64,000 nucleotides of DNA, taken from an uncultured Hyphomicrobiales bacterium (GTDB lineage: Bacteria > Pseudomonadota > Alphaproteobacteria > Rhizobiales > Beijerinckiaceae). A program made the translations under genes and the position numbers. Below, in pieces: positions 54,635 to 63,679 of this stretch (within the stretch, counting starts at the first letter, position 1; each line of letters starts with the position of its first letter). The stretch lies in the NCBI GenBank assembly GCA_903902915.1, contig CAIUWR010000015.1:1-64000 (forward strand). Reading direction: 5' to 3'. The notes beneath the pieces are model-generated. The model saw only the letters and a program-made list of their open reading frames with translations, ran no database searches and was not told where the DNA came from.

Positions 54635-54763
54635 TCGCCGCACCTTAGCGGTCAGATCAGGCGGATCAAACCGGCAATTTTCACCATGTTCACCAGATTT
54701 CAGGCATTGGGCGGCAACTTGCGCCCGCCCGCAGGGTTCCTTGCGCAGCAACCGGAGCAGCAT

Positions 54764-55579
54764 ATGCCGATCAATCTCAAACATCTCGCCCTCGCAATGA
54801 GCCTGCTGTCCAGCCCGGCGCTGGCGGCGCCCCTCTGCCAGACCGGCAATTTCGACACATGGCTCGACGGCGTGCGGCAGGAGGCTTCGGCGCAGGGCGT
54901 TTCGAAAGCGGCCATCGCCTCGGGCCTTGCGGGCGTCGCCTTCGATCAGGGGATTTTGCGCCATGACCATGGCCAGAAGGTTTTCCATCAGACCTTCGAG
55001 GAATTCTCATCCCGCATGGTCAATCCCCGTCTGACGCGCGCCGCCAATTTGCTGCGCAAACATGCCGGCCTGTTCCAGCGGATCGAGGCGCAATATGGCG
55101 TGCCCGGCGAGATTCTCGTCGCCATCTGGGGGCTGGAGACGGATTTTGGCTCCTTCAACGGCAGTTTCCCCACGATCCGCGCTCTGGCGACGCTGGCCTA
55201 TGACTGCCGCCGCTCCGAGATGTTCCGCACGGAGCTGATCGACGCCTTGAAGATCGTGGATCGGGGGGACATGAAGCCCGCAGCCATGAAAGGGGCCTGG
55301 GCGGGGGAGATCGGCCAGACCCAGTTCATGCCCTCGTCCTATCTGAAATTCGCGGTGGATTATGATGGCGACGGGCGGCGCGACCTGGTCGCCAGCGTGC
55401 CTGACGTGTTGGCGTCAACCGCTAACTATCTGAAAGGATATGGCTGGCGGCAGGGCGCCGGCTGGGAGCCGGGTCAGCCGAACTACGCCGTCATCAAACA
55501 GTGGAACAAGGCGGAAGTATATTCTAAAACAATCGCCTATTTCGCGACGCGACTGGCGGGCGGCGGCGGCTTTCGGTAG
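54764..55579 (+). CDS. MltB-type lytic murein transglycosylase
   Basis: A 271-residue exported protein: signal peptide (LALAMSLLSSPALAAP), C25 near the cleavage site, catalytic Glu125 in AIWGLETDFGSFNG, and AGEIGQTQFMPSSYLKFAVDYDGDG in parts, the family's late motif. It cleaves peptidoglycan glycan strands in the periplasm. CGGAGCAG precedes ATG 54764; the frame stays open far upstream but that part is antisense to the hydrolase and cysE. Confidence 0.92.
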   Translation: MPINLKHLALAMSLLSSPALAAPLCQTGNFDTWLDGVRQEASAQGVSKAAIASGLAGVAFDQGILRHDHGQKVFHQTFEEFSSRMVNPRLTRAANLLRKHAGLFQRIEAQYGVPGEILVAIWGLETDFGSFNGSFPTIRALATLAYDCRRSEMFRTELIDALKIVDRGDMKPAAMKGAWAGEIGQTQFMPSSYLKFAVDYDGDGRRDLVASVPDVLASTANYLKGYGWRQGAGWEPGQPNYAVIKQWNKAEVYSKTIAYFATRLAGGGGFR

Positions 55580-55626
55580 CGCGCTCGAGCCTCTCGCCAG
55601 CATTGCGCAGCTCGCAAGGGGGAAAC

Positions 55627-56826
55627 ATGTCGAAGGATCTCGCCATCTATGTCGTGGGCGCCGGGCTTGGCGGCGTGGCGACGGCGCTGGGCCTCGCCCG
55701 CAAGGGTTGGAAGGTGCGCATCATCGAGGCGACGCCGGAGCTGGGCGTCATCGGCTACGGCATTCAGCTCGGGCCGAATGTCTTCCCCATGTTCCGGCGC
55801 CTCGGCGTCGAGGAGGCCGTGCTCGAACACGCGCATTTCCCGCCCGACGTGCTGATGCTTGACGCGCTGAGCGCGAAGGAAATCACCCGCGTTCCGGCAG
55901 GCGACAGTTTCCGCGCCCGTTTCAAGGATCCCTATGTGGCGATCCACCGGGTGGATCTGCACGGGGTCTTGCTGGACGCGGCGCGCGCCCTGCCCAATGT
56001 GGAGATCCTGCCCTCCACCGAATTCGCCTCCTACGAGAACGTCGAGGATCGCGTCCTCATCACGACCACGGACGGCCGACAATTCGAGGCCGCCGCCGTC
56101 ATCGGCGCAGATGGCATCGGCTCGGCGGTGCGCCGCCAGATGATCGGCGAGGAGACGCCGCGCCCCATCGGTTATGTCGCCCATCGCACCATCGTGCCCA
56201 TGGAGCAGGTGTCGAAGGAGATCGGCCGCGACGAGGTGATCCTGTGGGGCGGGCCGGGCTTCCACATCGTGCAATATCCCCTGCGAAACCGCAGCCTGTT
56301 CAATATCGTGGCGGTGTTCCAGACGGAAAATCTCTATGAGCGCGCCGATGAGGAGACCTATCGCCGCGTCTTGATGGAGACCTACGCCTCCGCCCATCCG
56401 CTCATGCATGAGATGCTGGCCATGATGGATCTGAAGCGGCGCTGGGTCATCGCCGACCGCGATCCCATTCGCGGCTGGAGCGATGGTCGGGTGGCGCTGC
56501 TGGGCGACGCGGCCCATCCCACCCTGCAATCCTTCGCGCAGGGCGCCTGCATGGCCATCGAGGATGCGGTGGTGCTGGCCGAGTGCATCGACATGATGAA
56601 GGGGGATTTTCCCCGCGCGTTCAAGACCTTTGAGCGCGCCCGCAGCCTGCGCACCGCCCGCATCGTTCTGGAGAGCCGCAGCCTGTGGGAATTCTACCAC
56701 CTGCGCGGCCTCGCTGCCGATGTTCGCAACGAGGCCTGCGCGGACAAGACGGAGGAGGACACCTTCCGCTGCCTGGCGTGGATTTATGACGGGGTGCGCC
56801 TGCCCGAGGTTGCGGGCGGCGGGTGA
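55627..56826 (+). CDS. FAD-dependent monooxygenase (3-hydroxybenzoate 6-monooxygenase-like)
   Basis: A 399-residue class A flavoprotein: VVGAGLGGVATALGLARKGW, IGADGIGSAVRRQM and LLGDAAHPTLQSFAQGACMAIED in parts. Hydroxylates an aromatic substrate; the exact one is not visible. AAGGGGGAAAC precedes ATG 55627. Convergent with folE. Confidence 0.87.
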   Translation: MSKDLAIYVVGAGLGGVATALGLARKGWKVRIIEATPELGVIGYGIQLGPNVFPMFRRLGVEEAVLEHAHFPPDVLMLDALSAKEITRVPAGDSFRARFKDPYVAIHRVDLHGVLLDAARALPNVEILPSTEFASYENVEDRVLITTTDGRQFEAAAVIGADGIGSAVRRQMIGEETPRPIGYVAHRTIVPMEQVSKEIGRDEVILWGGPGFHIVQYPLRNRSLFNIVAVFQTENLYERADEETYRRVLMETYASAHPLMHEMLAMMDLKRRWVIADRDPIRGWSDGRVALLGDAAHPTLQSFAQGACMAIEDAVVLAECIDMMKGDFPRAFKTFERARSLRTARIVLESRSLWEFYHLRGLAADVRNEACADKTEEDTFRCLAWIYDGVRLPEVAGGG

Positions 56827-56839
56827 CCAGACGCCGCGC

Positions 56840-56866
56840 ACAAAAATGCGCCCTTTCGGGGCGCAT
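56840..56866 (-). terminator. Intrinsic terminator of folE
   Basis: ATGCGCCC (56846-56853) pairs with GGGCGCAT (56859-56866) and is followed on the minus strand by TTTTTG, placing it right after folE; it may also stop the convergent monooxygenase transcript. Confidence 0.75.
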
Positions 56867-56888
56867 GATTTGTCTTGAGACGGCCAGT

Positions 56889-57530
56889 TTAGCGGAAGCC
56901 GCGCACCATGGCGAAGAAGCGCGCCTGCTCGGCGGGGTCGTCGCGGAAGGCGCCGGTGAAGCGTGTGGTGATCGTCGAGGCGCCCTGTTTCTGCACGCCG
57001 CGCATGGACATGCACATATGCTCGGCCTCGATCAGCACCGCGATGCCGCGCGGCTTCAGCGCATTGTCGATCGTGTCGGTGATCTGCGCCGTCATGGTCT
57101 CCTGCGTCTGGAGACGGCGGGCGAAAACCTCGACCACGCGGGCCAGTTTCGACAGGCCCACCACGCCATCAGCCGGGAAATAGGCCACATGCGCCTTGCC
57201 GACGAAGGGCACCATGTGGTGCTCGCAATGGGAGGTGAAGGGAATGTCCTTCACAAGAACCATGTCGTCATAGCCTTCGACCTCTTCAAACACGGTCGAA
57301 AGCTGTTCTTCGGCGTTCTGATGGTAGCCCTTGAAGAGTTCTTCGTAGGCTTTGACGACGCGCTTGGGCGTGTCGCGCAAGCCTTCGCGGGAGGGGTCGT
57401 CGCCAGCCCAACGGAGCAGAACCCGCACCGCAGCCTCCGCCTCTTCGCGGGACGGCCGTATGACGGGGACCGCAGTTACGGCGGACTTGGTCGATGTATT
57501 GGGGTTCAAGGTCTTAACCACCGCATCCAT
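56889..57530 (-). CDS. folE: GTP cyclohydrolase I
   Basis: A 213-residue enzyme making dihydroneopterin triphosphate for folate. Zinc ligands C102 and H105 (SHCEHH) and C173 (EHMCMSMRG) are in place. AGGAGGCGCCAC precedes ATG 57530. Divergent from the scaffold protein gene, 190 bases apart. Confidence 0.95.
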   Translation of the reverse strand: MDAVVKTLNPNTSTKSAVTAVPVIRPSREEAEAAVRVLLRWAGDDPSREGLRDTPKRVVKAYEELFKGYHQNAEEQLSTVFEEVEGYDDMVLVKDIPFTSHCEHHMVPFVGKAHVAYFPADGVVGLSKLARVVEVFARRLQTQETMTAQITDTIDNALKPRGIAVLIEAEHMCMSMRGVQKQGASTITTRFTGAFRDDPAEQARFFAMVRGFR

Positions 57531-57720
57531 GTGGCGCCTCCTGCTCTGTTGACTGACTGAACATGTTACGGGATCAAGCCGAAGCCGGACCACAGTCGCC
57601 ACGTCATTATTTTCAGCTGCTGTTTTCGGGCGAATTTTGATCGTAAGGCAGGGCTTTTCTGGCCTGACGGGTTCGAAACGCCCGTTTCTCACCTATATAC
57701 TAAGCACAGTTCCCGCCTGA

Positions 57721-58212
57721 ATGCGAATGTCTGCGAAAGAGCCTTCGAACATGCTGAACGACGTCTACAACAAGCGCATTCTGGAGTTGGCGGCGGACAT
57801 ACCGCATCTTGGCCGTCTGCCGCATCCCGACGCCACCGCCACCGCCCATTCGAAGCTCTGCGGCTCGACCGTGACGGTGGATCTGACGCTGCGCGATGGC
57901 CATGTGACCGATTTCGCCCATGACGTTAAAGCCTGCGCGCTGGGTCAGGCCTCGTCCTCCATCATGGCGCGCAACATCGTCGGCTCGACCCCGCAAGAGC
58001 TGCGCGCCCTGCGCGACAGCGTGCGCCGCATGTTGAAAGAAAACGCCCCGCCGCCGGACGCCGCCAAATGGGCTGATATAGCCGTGCTTGAGCCGGTGCG
58101 CGACTACAAGGCCCGGCATTCGTCCACCCTGCTGACCTTCGATGCGGTGGTGGACGCGCTGGGGCAGATCGAGGCCCGCGCGGGCGACGCCAAACAGACG
58201 CTCGCCGAGTGA
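57721..58212 (+). CDS. Iron-sulfur cluster scaffold protein (IscU/NifU-like)
   Basis: Up to 163 residues. LNDVYNKRILELAADIPHLGRL, SKLCGSTVTVDLTL and KACALGQASSSIMA give two of the three Cys of IscU-like scaffolds; a third Cys at the usual C-terminal place is not seen, so the protein may be a specialised variant. Start could also be ATG 57751. Adjacent to folE, a common alphaproteobacterial arrangement. Confidence 0.82.
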   Translation: MRMSAKEPSNMLNDVYNKRILELAADIPHLGRLPHPDATATAHSKLCGSTVTVDLTLRDGHVTDFAHDVKACALGQASSSIMARNIVGSTPQELRALRDSVRRMLKENAPPPDAAKWADIAVLEPVRDYKARHSSTLLTFDAVVDALGQIEARAGDAKQTLAE

Positions 58213-58274
58213 CCCATTCGCTCGACCCTTCGCTTTCGATTGTGTAAAGCGGAACGAGAAATGGGAGAAACGCT

Positions 58275-59288
58275 ATGAAGATTTTGACGCCGCTGCGCCT
58301 GGCGGTCGCCTTGAGCGCGGCCCTGACCTGCGCCGCCCGCGCCGATGCGGTCGAGGACTTCTACAAGGGCAAGACCATTTACGGGCTGGTGGGCGTGAGT
58401 CCGGGCGGGGAATATGATTTCCAGCTGCGCCTCGTGGCCAAATATCTGGGCAAATATATCCCGGGCCATCCCAATATCATCGCCCAGAACATGACCGGCG
58501 CCACCGGCATGGTCATGGCCAATTATCTCTACAAGGTGGCGCCCAGGGACGGTACCTATATCGGGCTCATCCAGAACGGCCTGCCCACGTCCCAGGCCGT
58601 GGGCATGGAAGGCGTGCAGTTCGACGCCTCCAAATATAACTGGATCGGCTCCATCGCCCCCACCGTCGAGACCATGGCGGTATGGAAGACCACGGGCGTG
58701 AAGACCATCGAGGACGCGAAGAAGACCGAAGTCATCGCGGGCTGCGTGGGCTCCTCCGGCATCACCTTGACCTATCCGGTCATGCTGAACGACTTGCTGG
58801 GCACCAAATTCAAGATGGTGATGGGCTACACCGGCTCCGGGCCGCTGAACATCGCCATGGAGCGCGGCGAGGTCTCGGCCCGCAACAATTCCTGGTCAAG
58901 CTGGAACGCCTCCAAACCGGATTGGGTGACCAACAAGGATATCGAGATCCTCGTCTATTCCGGCCCAAAGCCCGCCGATCTCAACGGCGCGCCCTCGCTG
59001 GATGAACTGGTGAAGGATCCCGAGGATCGGCAGGTGGTGGACGTTGTGACGGCGGGCAACGGCCTTGGCCATCCCTTCGCCATGCCGCCGGGCGTGCCGC
59101 AGGAGCGGGTCGAAGCGATCCGCAAGGCCTTCGCCGACATGCTGAACGACCCCGACTTCCGCAAGGATGCGCAGGCCGCCAAGATCGACATAGAGCCCGT
59201 GAGCGCGCAGGCGCTGGAAAAAGCGGCGCTGGGCGCAATCAACGCCTCCGACAAGGCGAAACAAAGGGCGCGGAAGTATTTCCAGTAG
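58275..59288 (+). CDS. Bug/TctC-family solute-binding protein (DFYKGK branch), paralogue
   Basis: A 337-residue exported protein nearly collinear with the one at 28.4 kb: AVEDFYKGKTIYGLVGVSPG, IPGHPNIIAQNMTGATG, LNIAMERGEVSAR, and the same KQRARKYFQ ending. GGGAGAAA precedes the ATG. Like the others it lacks an adjacent TctAB permease. Confidence 0.87.
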   Translation: MKILTPLRLAVALSAALTCAARADAVEDFYKGKTIYGLVGVSPGGEYDFQLRLVAKYLGKYIPGHPNIIAQNMTGATGMVMANYLYKVAPRDGTYIGLIQNGLPTSQAVGMEGVQFDASKYNWIGSIAPTVETMAVWKTTGVKTIEDAKKTEVIAGCVGSSGITLTYPVMLNDLLGTKFKMVMGYTGSGPLNIAMERGEVSARNNSWSSWNASKPDWVTNKDIEILVYSGPKPADLNGAPSLDELVKDPEDRQVVDVVTAGNGLGHPFAMPPGVPQERVEAIRKAFADMLNDPDFRKDAQAAKIDIEPVSAQALEKAALGAINASDKAKQRARKYFQ

Positions 59289-59327
59289 GCGAGGCCGGGC
59301 GGGTCCGGGTGGACTCGTTAACCGATT

Positions 59328-59379
59328 CATTGCAAAGCTTGTGTTGAAACGATAACTTCAACACTGAGCCTTTGCAATG
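59328..59379 (+). promoter_or_regulatory. Nested inverted repeat spanning the start codon of the MmeI-like gene
   Basis: CATTGCAAAG (59328-59337) is the exact reverse complement of CTTTGCAATG (59370-59379), and inside it GTGTTGAA (59341-59348) is the exact reverse complement of TTCAACAC (59357-59364). The right arm contains the ATG at 59377-59379. No ribosome site is visible before that ATG. In RNA the structure would bury the start codon; in DNA it is a candidate regulator-binding site. Confidence 0.65.
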
Positions 59380-62300
59380 AAGCCCTCCGCCGCGCCGCCC
59401 GCCATCGAGCACTTCATAGCGAGGTGGCAGCGGCGGCACGGCGGGCAGGAGCGGGCGAATTACGCCATGTTCCTGTGCGAGCTCTGCGATGCGTTGGACC
59501 TGCCCCGGCCTGATCCGGCGGGCCATCCCGGCCAAAACGATTACGTCTTCGAGCGCGCGGTGAAGGAGGTCGCCCGCGACGGCTCCGTCTCCACTCGGCG
59601 CATGGACCTCTACAAGCGCGATTGCTTCGTGCTGGAGGCCAAGCAGTCGCGGCAGATCAAGGATGGCGCCAAGGAGGTCAAGGGGCAGATGAGCCTCGCC
59701 CTCGCACCCGACCAGCTCGGGCGCAGACCCGTCAGCGGCGCCTGGGACACATTGATGATGAACGCCCGCGCGCAGGGCGAGAGCTATACGCGCCTGCTGC
59801 CGCAGGCCCACGAGCCGCCGCCCTTCCTCATCGTCTGCGATGTCGCCCATTGCTTCGAGCTTTACGCCAACTTTCGCCGCGACGGCAAAGCCTTCGACCA
59901 GTTCCCCGACCGCCGCGCCTTCCGCATCTATCTGGAGGATCTGCGGCAGGAGCCCATGCGCCAGCTCCTCGCAGACATCTGGACCGATCCGCTCTCCCTT
60001 GACCCCGCCCGCCGCTCGGCCCGCGTGACGCGCGAGATCGCGGAGCGTCTGGCCGCTGTCTCCAAAGCTCTGGAGGTCAAGACATATCCGGCGGAAGATG
60101 TCGCGATGTTCCTGATGCGCTGCCTCTTCACGATGTTCGCGGAGGATGTGGGCCTGCTGCCGGAACATTCGTTCAAGCAGGTGCTGGAACGCTGCGAAAA
60201 AGACCCGCAAACCTTCCAGCATGATGTCGGCCAGCTCTGGGAGGCGATGGACATGGGCCTCTATGCCCACGCCATCCGACAGAAGGTGCCGCGCTTCAAT
60301 GGCGAGTTCTTCAAGCGGCGCACGGTGCTGGCTCTGGGCGCCGAGGAGATCGGCGAATTGCGGCGGGCCGCCAGCTACGACTGGCGCGAGGTGGACCCGT
60401 CCATTTTCGGCACGCTGCTGGAACAGGCGCTGGACCCGGACGACCGGCGCAAGCTGGGCGCCCATTACACGCCGCGCGCCTATGTGGAGCGGCTGGTCAT
60501 CGCCACGCTCATCGAGCCGCTGCGGGGCGAATGGAGTACGGTTGTCGGCGCCATCGAGCGACGCAAGGGCGAGGCGGCCATGCTGGGGCCGCAGGATCCA
60601 AGGCGCGAGACCCTGTTTCGGGAAGCGCGCGGTTTCGCCATGCGCTTTCATGCGCAGCTCTGCGCCACAAGGGTGCTGGATCCGGCCTGCGGCACCGGCA
60701 ACTTTCTTTATGTGGCGCTGGAGCTGATGAAGCGGCTTGAGGGCGAGGTGGTGGATGCGGTGGAGGCTCTGGGCGGGCAGGAGGAATCCACCTGGTTTGA
60801 GCGGCAGAATGTCGATCCCCATCAGTTTCTGGGCATGGAGGTCAATCCGCGCGCGGGGGCCATTACGGAGCTGGTTTTGTGGATCGGCTTTCTGCAATGG
60901 CATTTCCGCAGCCGTTCCGATCCGCCGCCCGAACCCATCCTGAAGGCGTTCAGGAACATCCGCGTGATGGATGCGGTGCTGGAGGCTGACAAGGCCTTGG
61001 CCCGGGACGAGCGCGGCAAGCCGCTGTCGCGGCCGGGGGCGGATGGCGCGTTGATGGAGGTCTATCGCTACGACAAGCCGCGCCGTCCGCAATGGCCGGA
61101 GGCGGAGTTCATCGTGGGCAATCCGCCGTTCATGGGCGGCAAGGATTTGCGCGCGCGGCTGGGCGATGACTATGTGCAGGCGCTCTGGGCCGCTCATTCG
61201 CATATGAACGAAAGCGCCGATTTCGTCATGTATTGGTGGGACCGCGCGGCGGAGCTTTTGACGCGCAAGGACACGGTGCTGCGGCGCTTTGGTTTCGTCA
61301 CCACCAATTCCATTTCGCAGGTGTTTCAGCGGCGCGTGATGGAGCGCCATCTGAAGGGCAAGCCGCCCCTGCGCCTGCTGATGGCCGTGCCCGACCATCC
61401 CTGGACCAAGGCGACGCCAGACGCCGCCGCCGTGCGCATCGCCATGACGGTGGCCGAGGCGGGGGCAGGGGAGGGGCGCTTGCTGGAGGTGACGCGCGAG
61501 AAGGGCCTGGAGACGGACGCGCCTTTGATCGAATGCGCGGAGCGATGGGGCGTGATCAATTCGGATTTGACGGTGGGGGTGGATGTGACTGCGGCGCAGG
61601 CCTTGAAGGCGAATGATGGCCTGTCATCGCCGGGGGTGAAACTGCATGGCGCGGGCTTCATCGTCACGCCAGAGGAAGCCGCGAATTTGGGGCTCGGCAC
61701 TATTCCCGGCCTAGAGAAACATATCTGGCCTTATCGCAATGGCAAAGACTTGGCAGCTCACTCGCGAAACGTCCTTGTGATCGATATGTACCCACTTCAA
61801 CCAGAAGAAATCCGCCGTCGATTTCCCAAAGTTTATCAGCACCTTTTGGAAAAGGTGAAACCCGAGCGCGATAAAAACAATATGGCGTTTCGCCGAAATA
61901 ATTGGTGCTGGTTCGGCGCTACCCATGAAATGTACCGGAGCTTCATAAAGGGCGAAGCTCGATCAATCGCGACGCCAGAGACGTCCAAGCATCGTTGGTT
62001 TATTTTTTTGGATAATTCAATCAGAGCAGACAACATGATTGTGTCTATCGGTCTCTCTGACGCTTTCGCGTTGGGCGTCCTGTCGTCGCGAACCCATACC
62101 GATTGGGCGCTACGCACAGGCGGCTGGCTGGGCATGGGCAACGACCCGCGTTATTCGAAATCCCGATGCTTCGACCCCTTCCCCTTCCCCCTCGCCAGCG
62201 CGGCGCAGAAGAAGCGCATTGGCGTCATCGCGGAGGAGCTGGATGGGCATCGCAAGCGCGTGCTCGCCGATCACGCCCATCTCACCCTCACCGGCCTTTA

Positions 62301-62859
62301 CAATGTTCTGGAGCGCCTGCGCGCAGGCGCCTCCGCTGCCGAGCTTGACCCCACTGAGCGTCGCATCTTCGACGATGGGCTCGTGCTGATCCTGAAAGAG
62401 CTGCACGACGAACTCGACGTCGCGGTGGCGCAGGCCTATGGCTGGCCCGCAGAGCTTCCCGCCGAGGCGGTCCTCGCCAACCTCGTGGCCCTCAACAAGG
62501 AGCGCGCGCAGGAGGAGGCGCGCGGCCTCGTCCAGTGGTTGCGGCCCGACTATCAGATCCCGCGCTTCGGTTCGGCCAAGGACAAGGCGGAACTCGATCT
62601 GGTGGGCGGAGCCATGGCGCCGGGCCTGCCCGTCGCCGGTCCCAAGCCGGGCTTCCCCGCCGACGATGTGGCCCAGACAGCCGCCATCATCGCGGCTCTC
62701 GCCGCCGCCCCGCGCCCGCTGGACGCCATCATGCTCTCCAACGCCTTCAAACAGGGCCGCCGCATCGCCCCAAAGGTCGACGCCACCCTCGCCGCCCTGG
62801 TCCGCGCCGGCTATGTGGCCCGCGCCGACGTGGGAGGGGGCTTCGTGCTGCACAGGTGA
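59377..62859 (+). CDS. MmeI-like (type IIL) restriction endonuclease/DNA methyltransferase fusion
   Basis: A single 1160-residue protein. N-terminal nuclease: D77 followed after nine residues by E87-A-K89, the same D-x9-ExK spacing as the MmeI nuclease. The central gamma-type N6-adenine methyltransferase has motif I LDPACGTGNF (434-443) and catalytic motif NPPF (582-585). The region from about 640 includes the target-recognition part, and the last 250 residues are helical. Such enzymes cut DNA 20 bases from the site and methylate one strand. Residues about 772-908 are encoded by clearly AT-richer DNA than the rest. No separate methyltransferase is needed, and none is nearby. Confidence 0.88.
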   Translation: MKPSAAPPAIEHFIARWQRRHGGQERANYAMFLCELCDALDLPRPDPAGHPGQNDYVFERAVKEVARDGSVSTRRMDLYKRDCFVLEAKQSRQIKDGAKEVKGQMSLALAPDQLGRRPVSGAWDTLMMNARAQGESYTRLLPQAHEPPPFLIVCDVAHCFELYANFRRDGKAFDQFPDRRAFRIYLEDLRQEPMRQLLADIWTDPLSLDPARRSARVTREIAERLAAVSKALEVKTYPAEDVAMFLMRCLFTMFAEDVGLLPEHSFKQVLERCEKDPQTFQHDVGQLWEAMDMGLYAHAIRQKVPRFNGEFFKRRTVLALGAEEIGELRRAASYDWREVDPSIFGTLLEQALDPDDRRKLGAHYTPRAYVERLVIATLIEPLRGEWSTVVGAIERRKGEAAMLGPQDPRRETLFREARGFAMRFHAQLCATRVLDPACGTGNFLYVALELMKRLEGEVVDAVEALGGQEESTWFERQNVDPHQFLGMEVNPRAGAITELVLWIGFLQWHFRSRSDPPPEPILKAFRNIRVMDAVLEADKALARDERGKPLSRPGADGALMEVYRYDKPRRPQWPEAEFIVGNPPFMGGKDLRARLGDDYVQALWAAHSHMNESADFVMYWWDRAAELLTRKDTVLRRFGFVTTNSISQVFQRRVMERHLKGKPPLRLLMAVPDHPWTKATPDAAAVRIAMTVAEAGAGEGRLLEVTREKGLETDAPLIECAERWGVINSDLTVGVDVTAAQALKANDGLSSPGVKLHGAGFIVTPEEAANLGLGTIPGLEKHIWPYRNGKDLAAHSRNVLVIDMYPLQPEEIRRRFPKVYQHLLEKVKPERDKNNMAFRRNNWCWFGATHEMYRSFIKGEARSIATPETSKHRWFIFLDNSIRADNMIVSIGLSDAFALGVLSSRTHTDWALRTGGWLGMGNDPRYSKSRCFDPFPFPLASAAQKKRIGVIAEELDGHRKRVLADHAHLTLTGLYNVLERLRAGASAAELDPTERRIFDDGLVLILKELHDELDVAVAQAYGWPAELPAEAVLANLVALNKERAQEEARGLVQWLRPDYQIPRFGSAKDKAELDLVGGAMAPGLPVAGPKPGFPADDVAQTAAIIAALAAAPRPLDAIMLSNAFKQGRRIAPKVDATLAALVRAGYVARADVGGGFVLHR

Positions 62860-62901
62860 ATGGCTGGAGAAACTGCAATTATCAAGGCGAAGCGCCCGCC
62901 A

Positions 62902-62934
62902 ATCCCGCACCCCTTGTGGGGAGCGGTGCGGGAT
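62902..62934. repeat. Palindromic intergenic element
   Basis: ATCCCGCACC (62902-62911) is an exact inverted match to GGTGCGGGAT (62925-62934) around a CCTTGTGGGGAG core. The core recurs in the larger palindrome at 63.5 kb, suggesting a repeated intergenic element family. Confidence 0.6.
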
Positions 62935-63022
62935 GCGGGTCCACGCGACTTTGTCGTTAGCGCTCTTGGCGACAAGCCAAAACGCAAGTTGCATAAGCAA
63001 AGCTTTAATCGAGGCCGACCAC

Positions 63023-63445
63023 ATGCCCATCGGCAAGCCTCCGCACGACCGCCCCCCGCTCCGCCAGCGCACTTTCGCCCGCCGCATGCGCGCCTCGCTG
63101 ACGCAGGCTGAGAAACGGCTCTGGTGGGAGCTTCGGCATCGGATCGAGTTGAAGGATACGCATTTCAGACGACAGCTAGCGATTGGCCCCTATATCGCCG
63201 ACTTCTGCTGTCTTGGTTGCCGCCTTGTGATCGAAGCAGATGGCGGCCAGCATTATTCGGATGAGGCCGAGAGGCGAGACGGCGAGAGATCCCGTTTGTT
63301 GGCTGAACATGGCTTCGAGGTGCTGCGATTTACCAACACAACCATTCTGACGGATATGGACAGCGTAATCGCAACCATCGTCGCCGCCGTCAGCCGAAAG
63401 CTTAGCGGAATGTCTGCTGGCGTATCGCGTAACCATTTGAAATGA
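63023..63445 (+). CDS. DUF559-family endonuclease-like protein
   Basis: A 140-residue protein of the DUF559 family, related to Vsr-fold nucleases: ARRMRASLTQAEKRLWWELR, FRRQLAIGPYIADFCC and LVIEADGGQHYSDEAERRD, with the Asp, Glu and Gln-His active-site residues. ATG 63023 preferred; no strong ribosome site. It follows the restriction-methylation gene on the same strand by 163 bases; DUF559 genes often sit near mobile or defence DNA. Confidence 0.88.
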   Translation: MPIGKPPHDRPPLRQRTFARRMRASLTQAEKRLWWELRHRIELKDTHFRRQLAIGPYIADFCCLGCRLVIEADGGQHYSDEAERRDGERSRLLAEHGFEVLRFTNTTILTDMDSVIATIVAAVSRKLSGMSAGVSRNHLK

Positions 63446-63456
63446 AGCGATTTTAT

Positions 63457-63600
63457 ACCCTCCCCCCTGTGGGGAGGGTCGGCCGCGTCAGCGGACGGGG
63501 TGGGGGTCGGGGAATGCTGATCGTGGGCGCGGTTGCAAAGGCGCTAACGACGGAGTCGCGTGGACCCCCACCCCGCACCCCTCCCCACAAGGGGGAGGGG
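63457..63600. repeat. Composite intergenic palindrome
   Basis: ACCCTCCCC (63457-63465) pairs with GGGGAGGGT (63471-63479); CGGGGTGGGGGTC (63496-63508) is an exact inverted match to GACCCCCACCCCG (63563-63575); a third C-rich/G-rich hairpin follows at 63577-63600. The C-rich ends share the CCTCCCCACAAGGGGGAGG core of REP-like elements. Confidence 0.65.
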
Positions 63601-63679
63601 AAGTGGCCGACGTTTCGCCCTTATAATTCAGGTCATTAGCCGCATAGCCTTCGCACAGGGGGGAGGTATGCAGAGCCCC

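Noticed and set aside
53069-54763. Long open frame ahead of the lytic transglycosylase gene
   Set aside because: It is antisense to cysE and the hydrolase gene; the signal peptide starts at 54764.
62902-63600. Possible CRISPR array
   Set aside because: The repeats are palindromes of different size without regular spacers and no cas genes are present.
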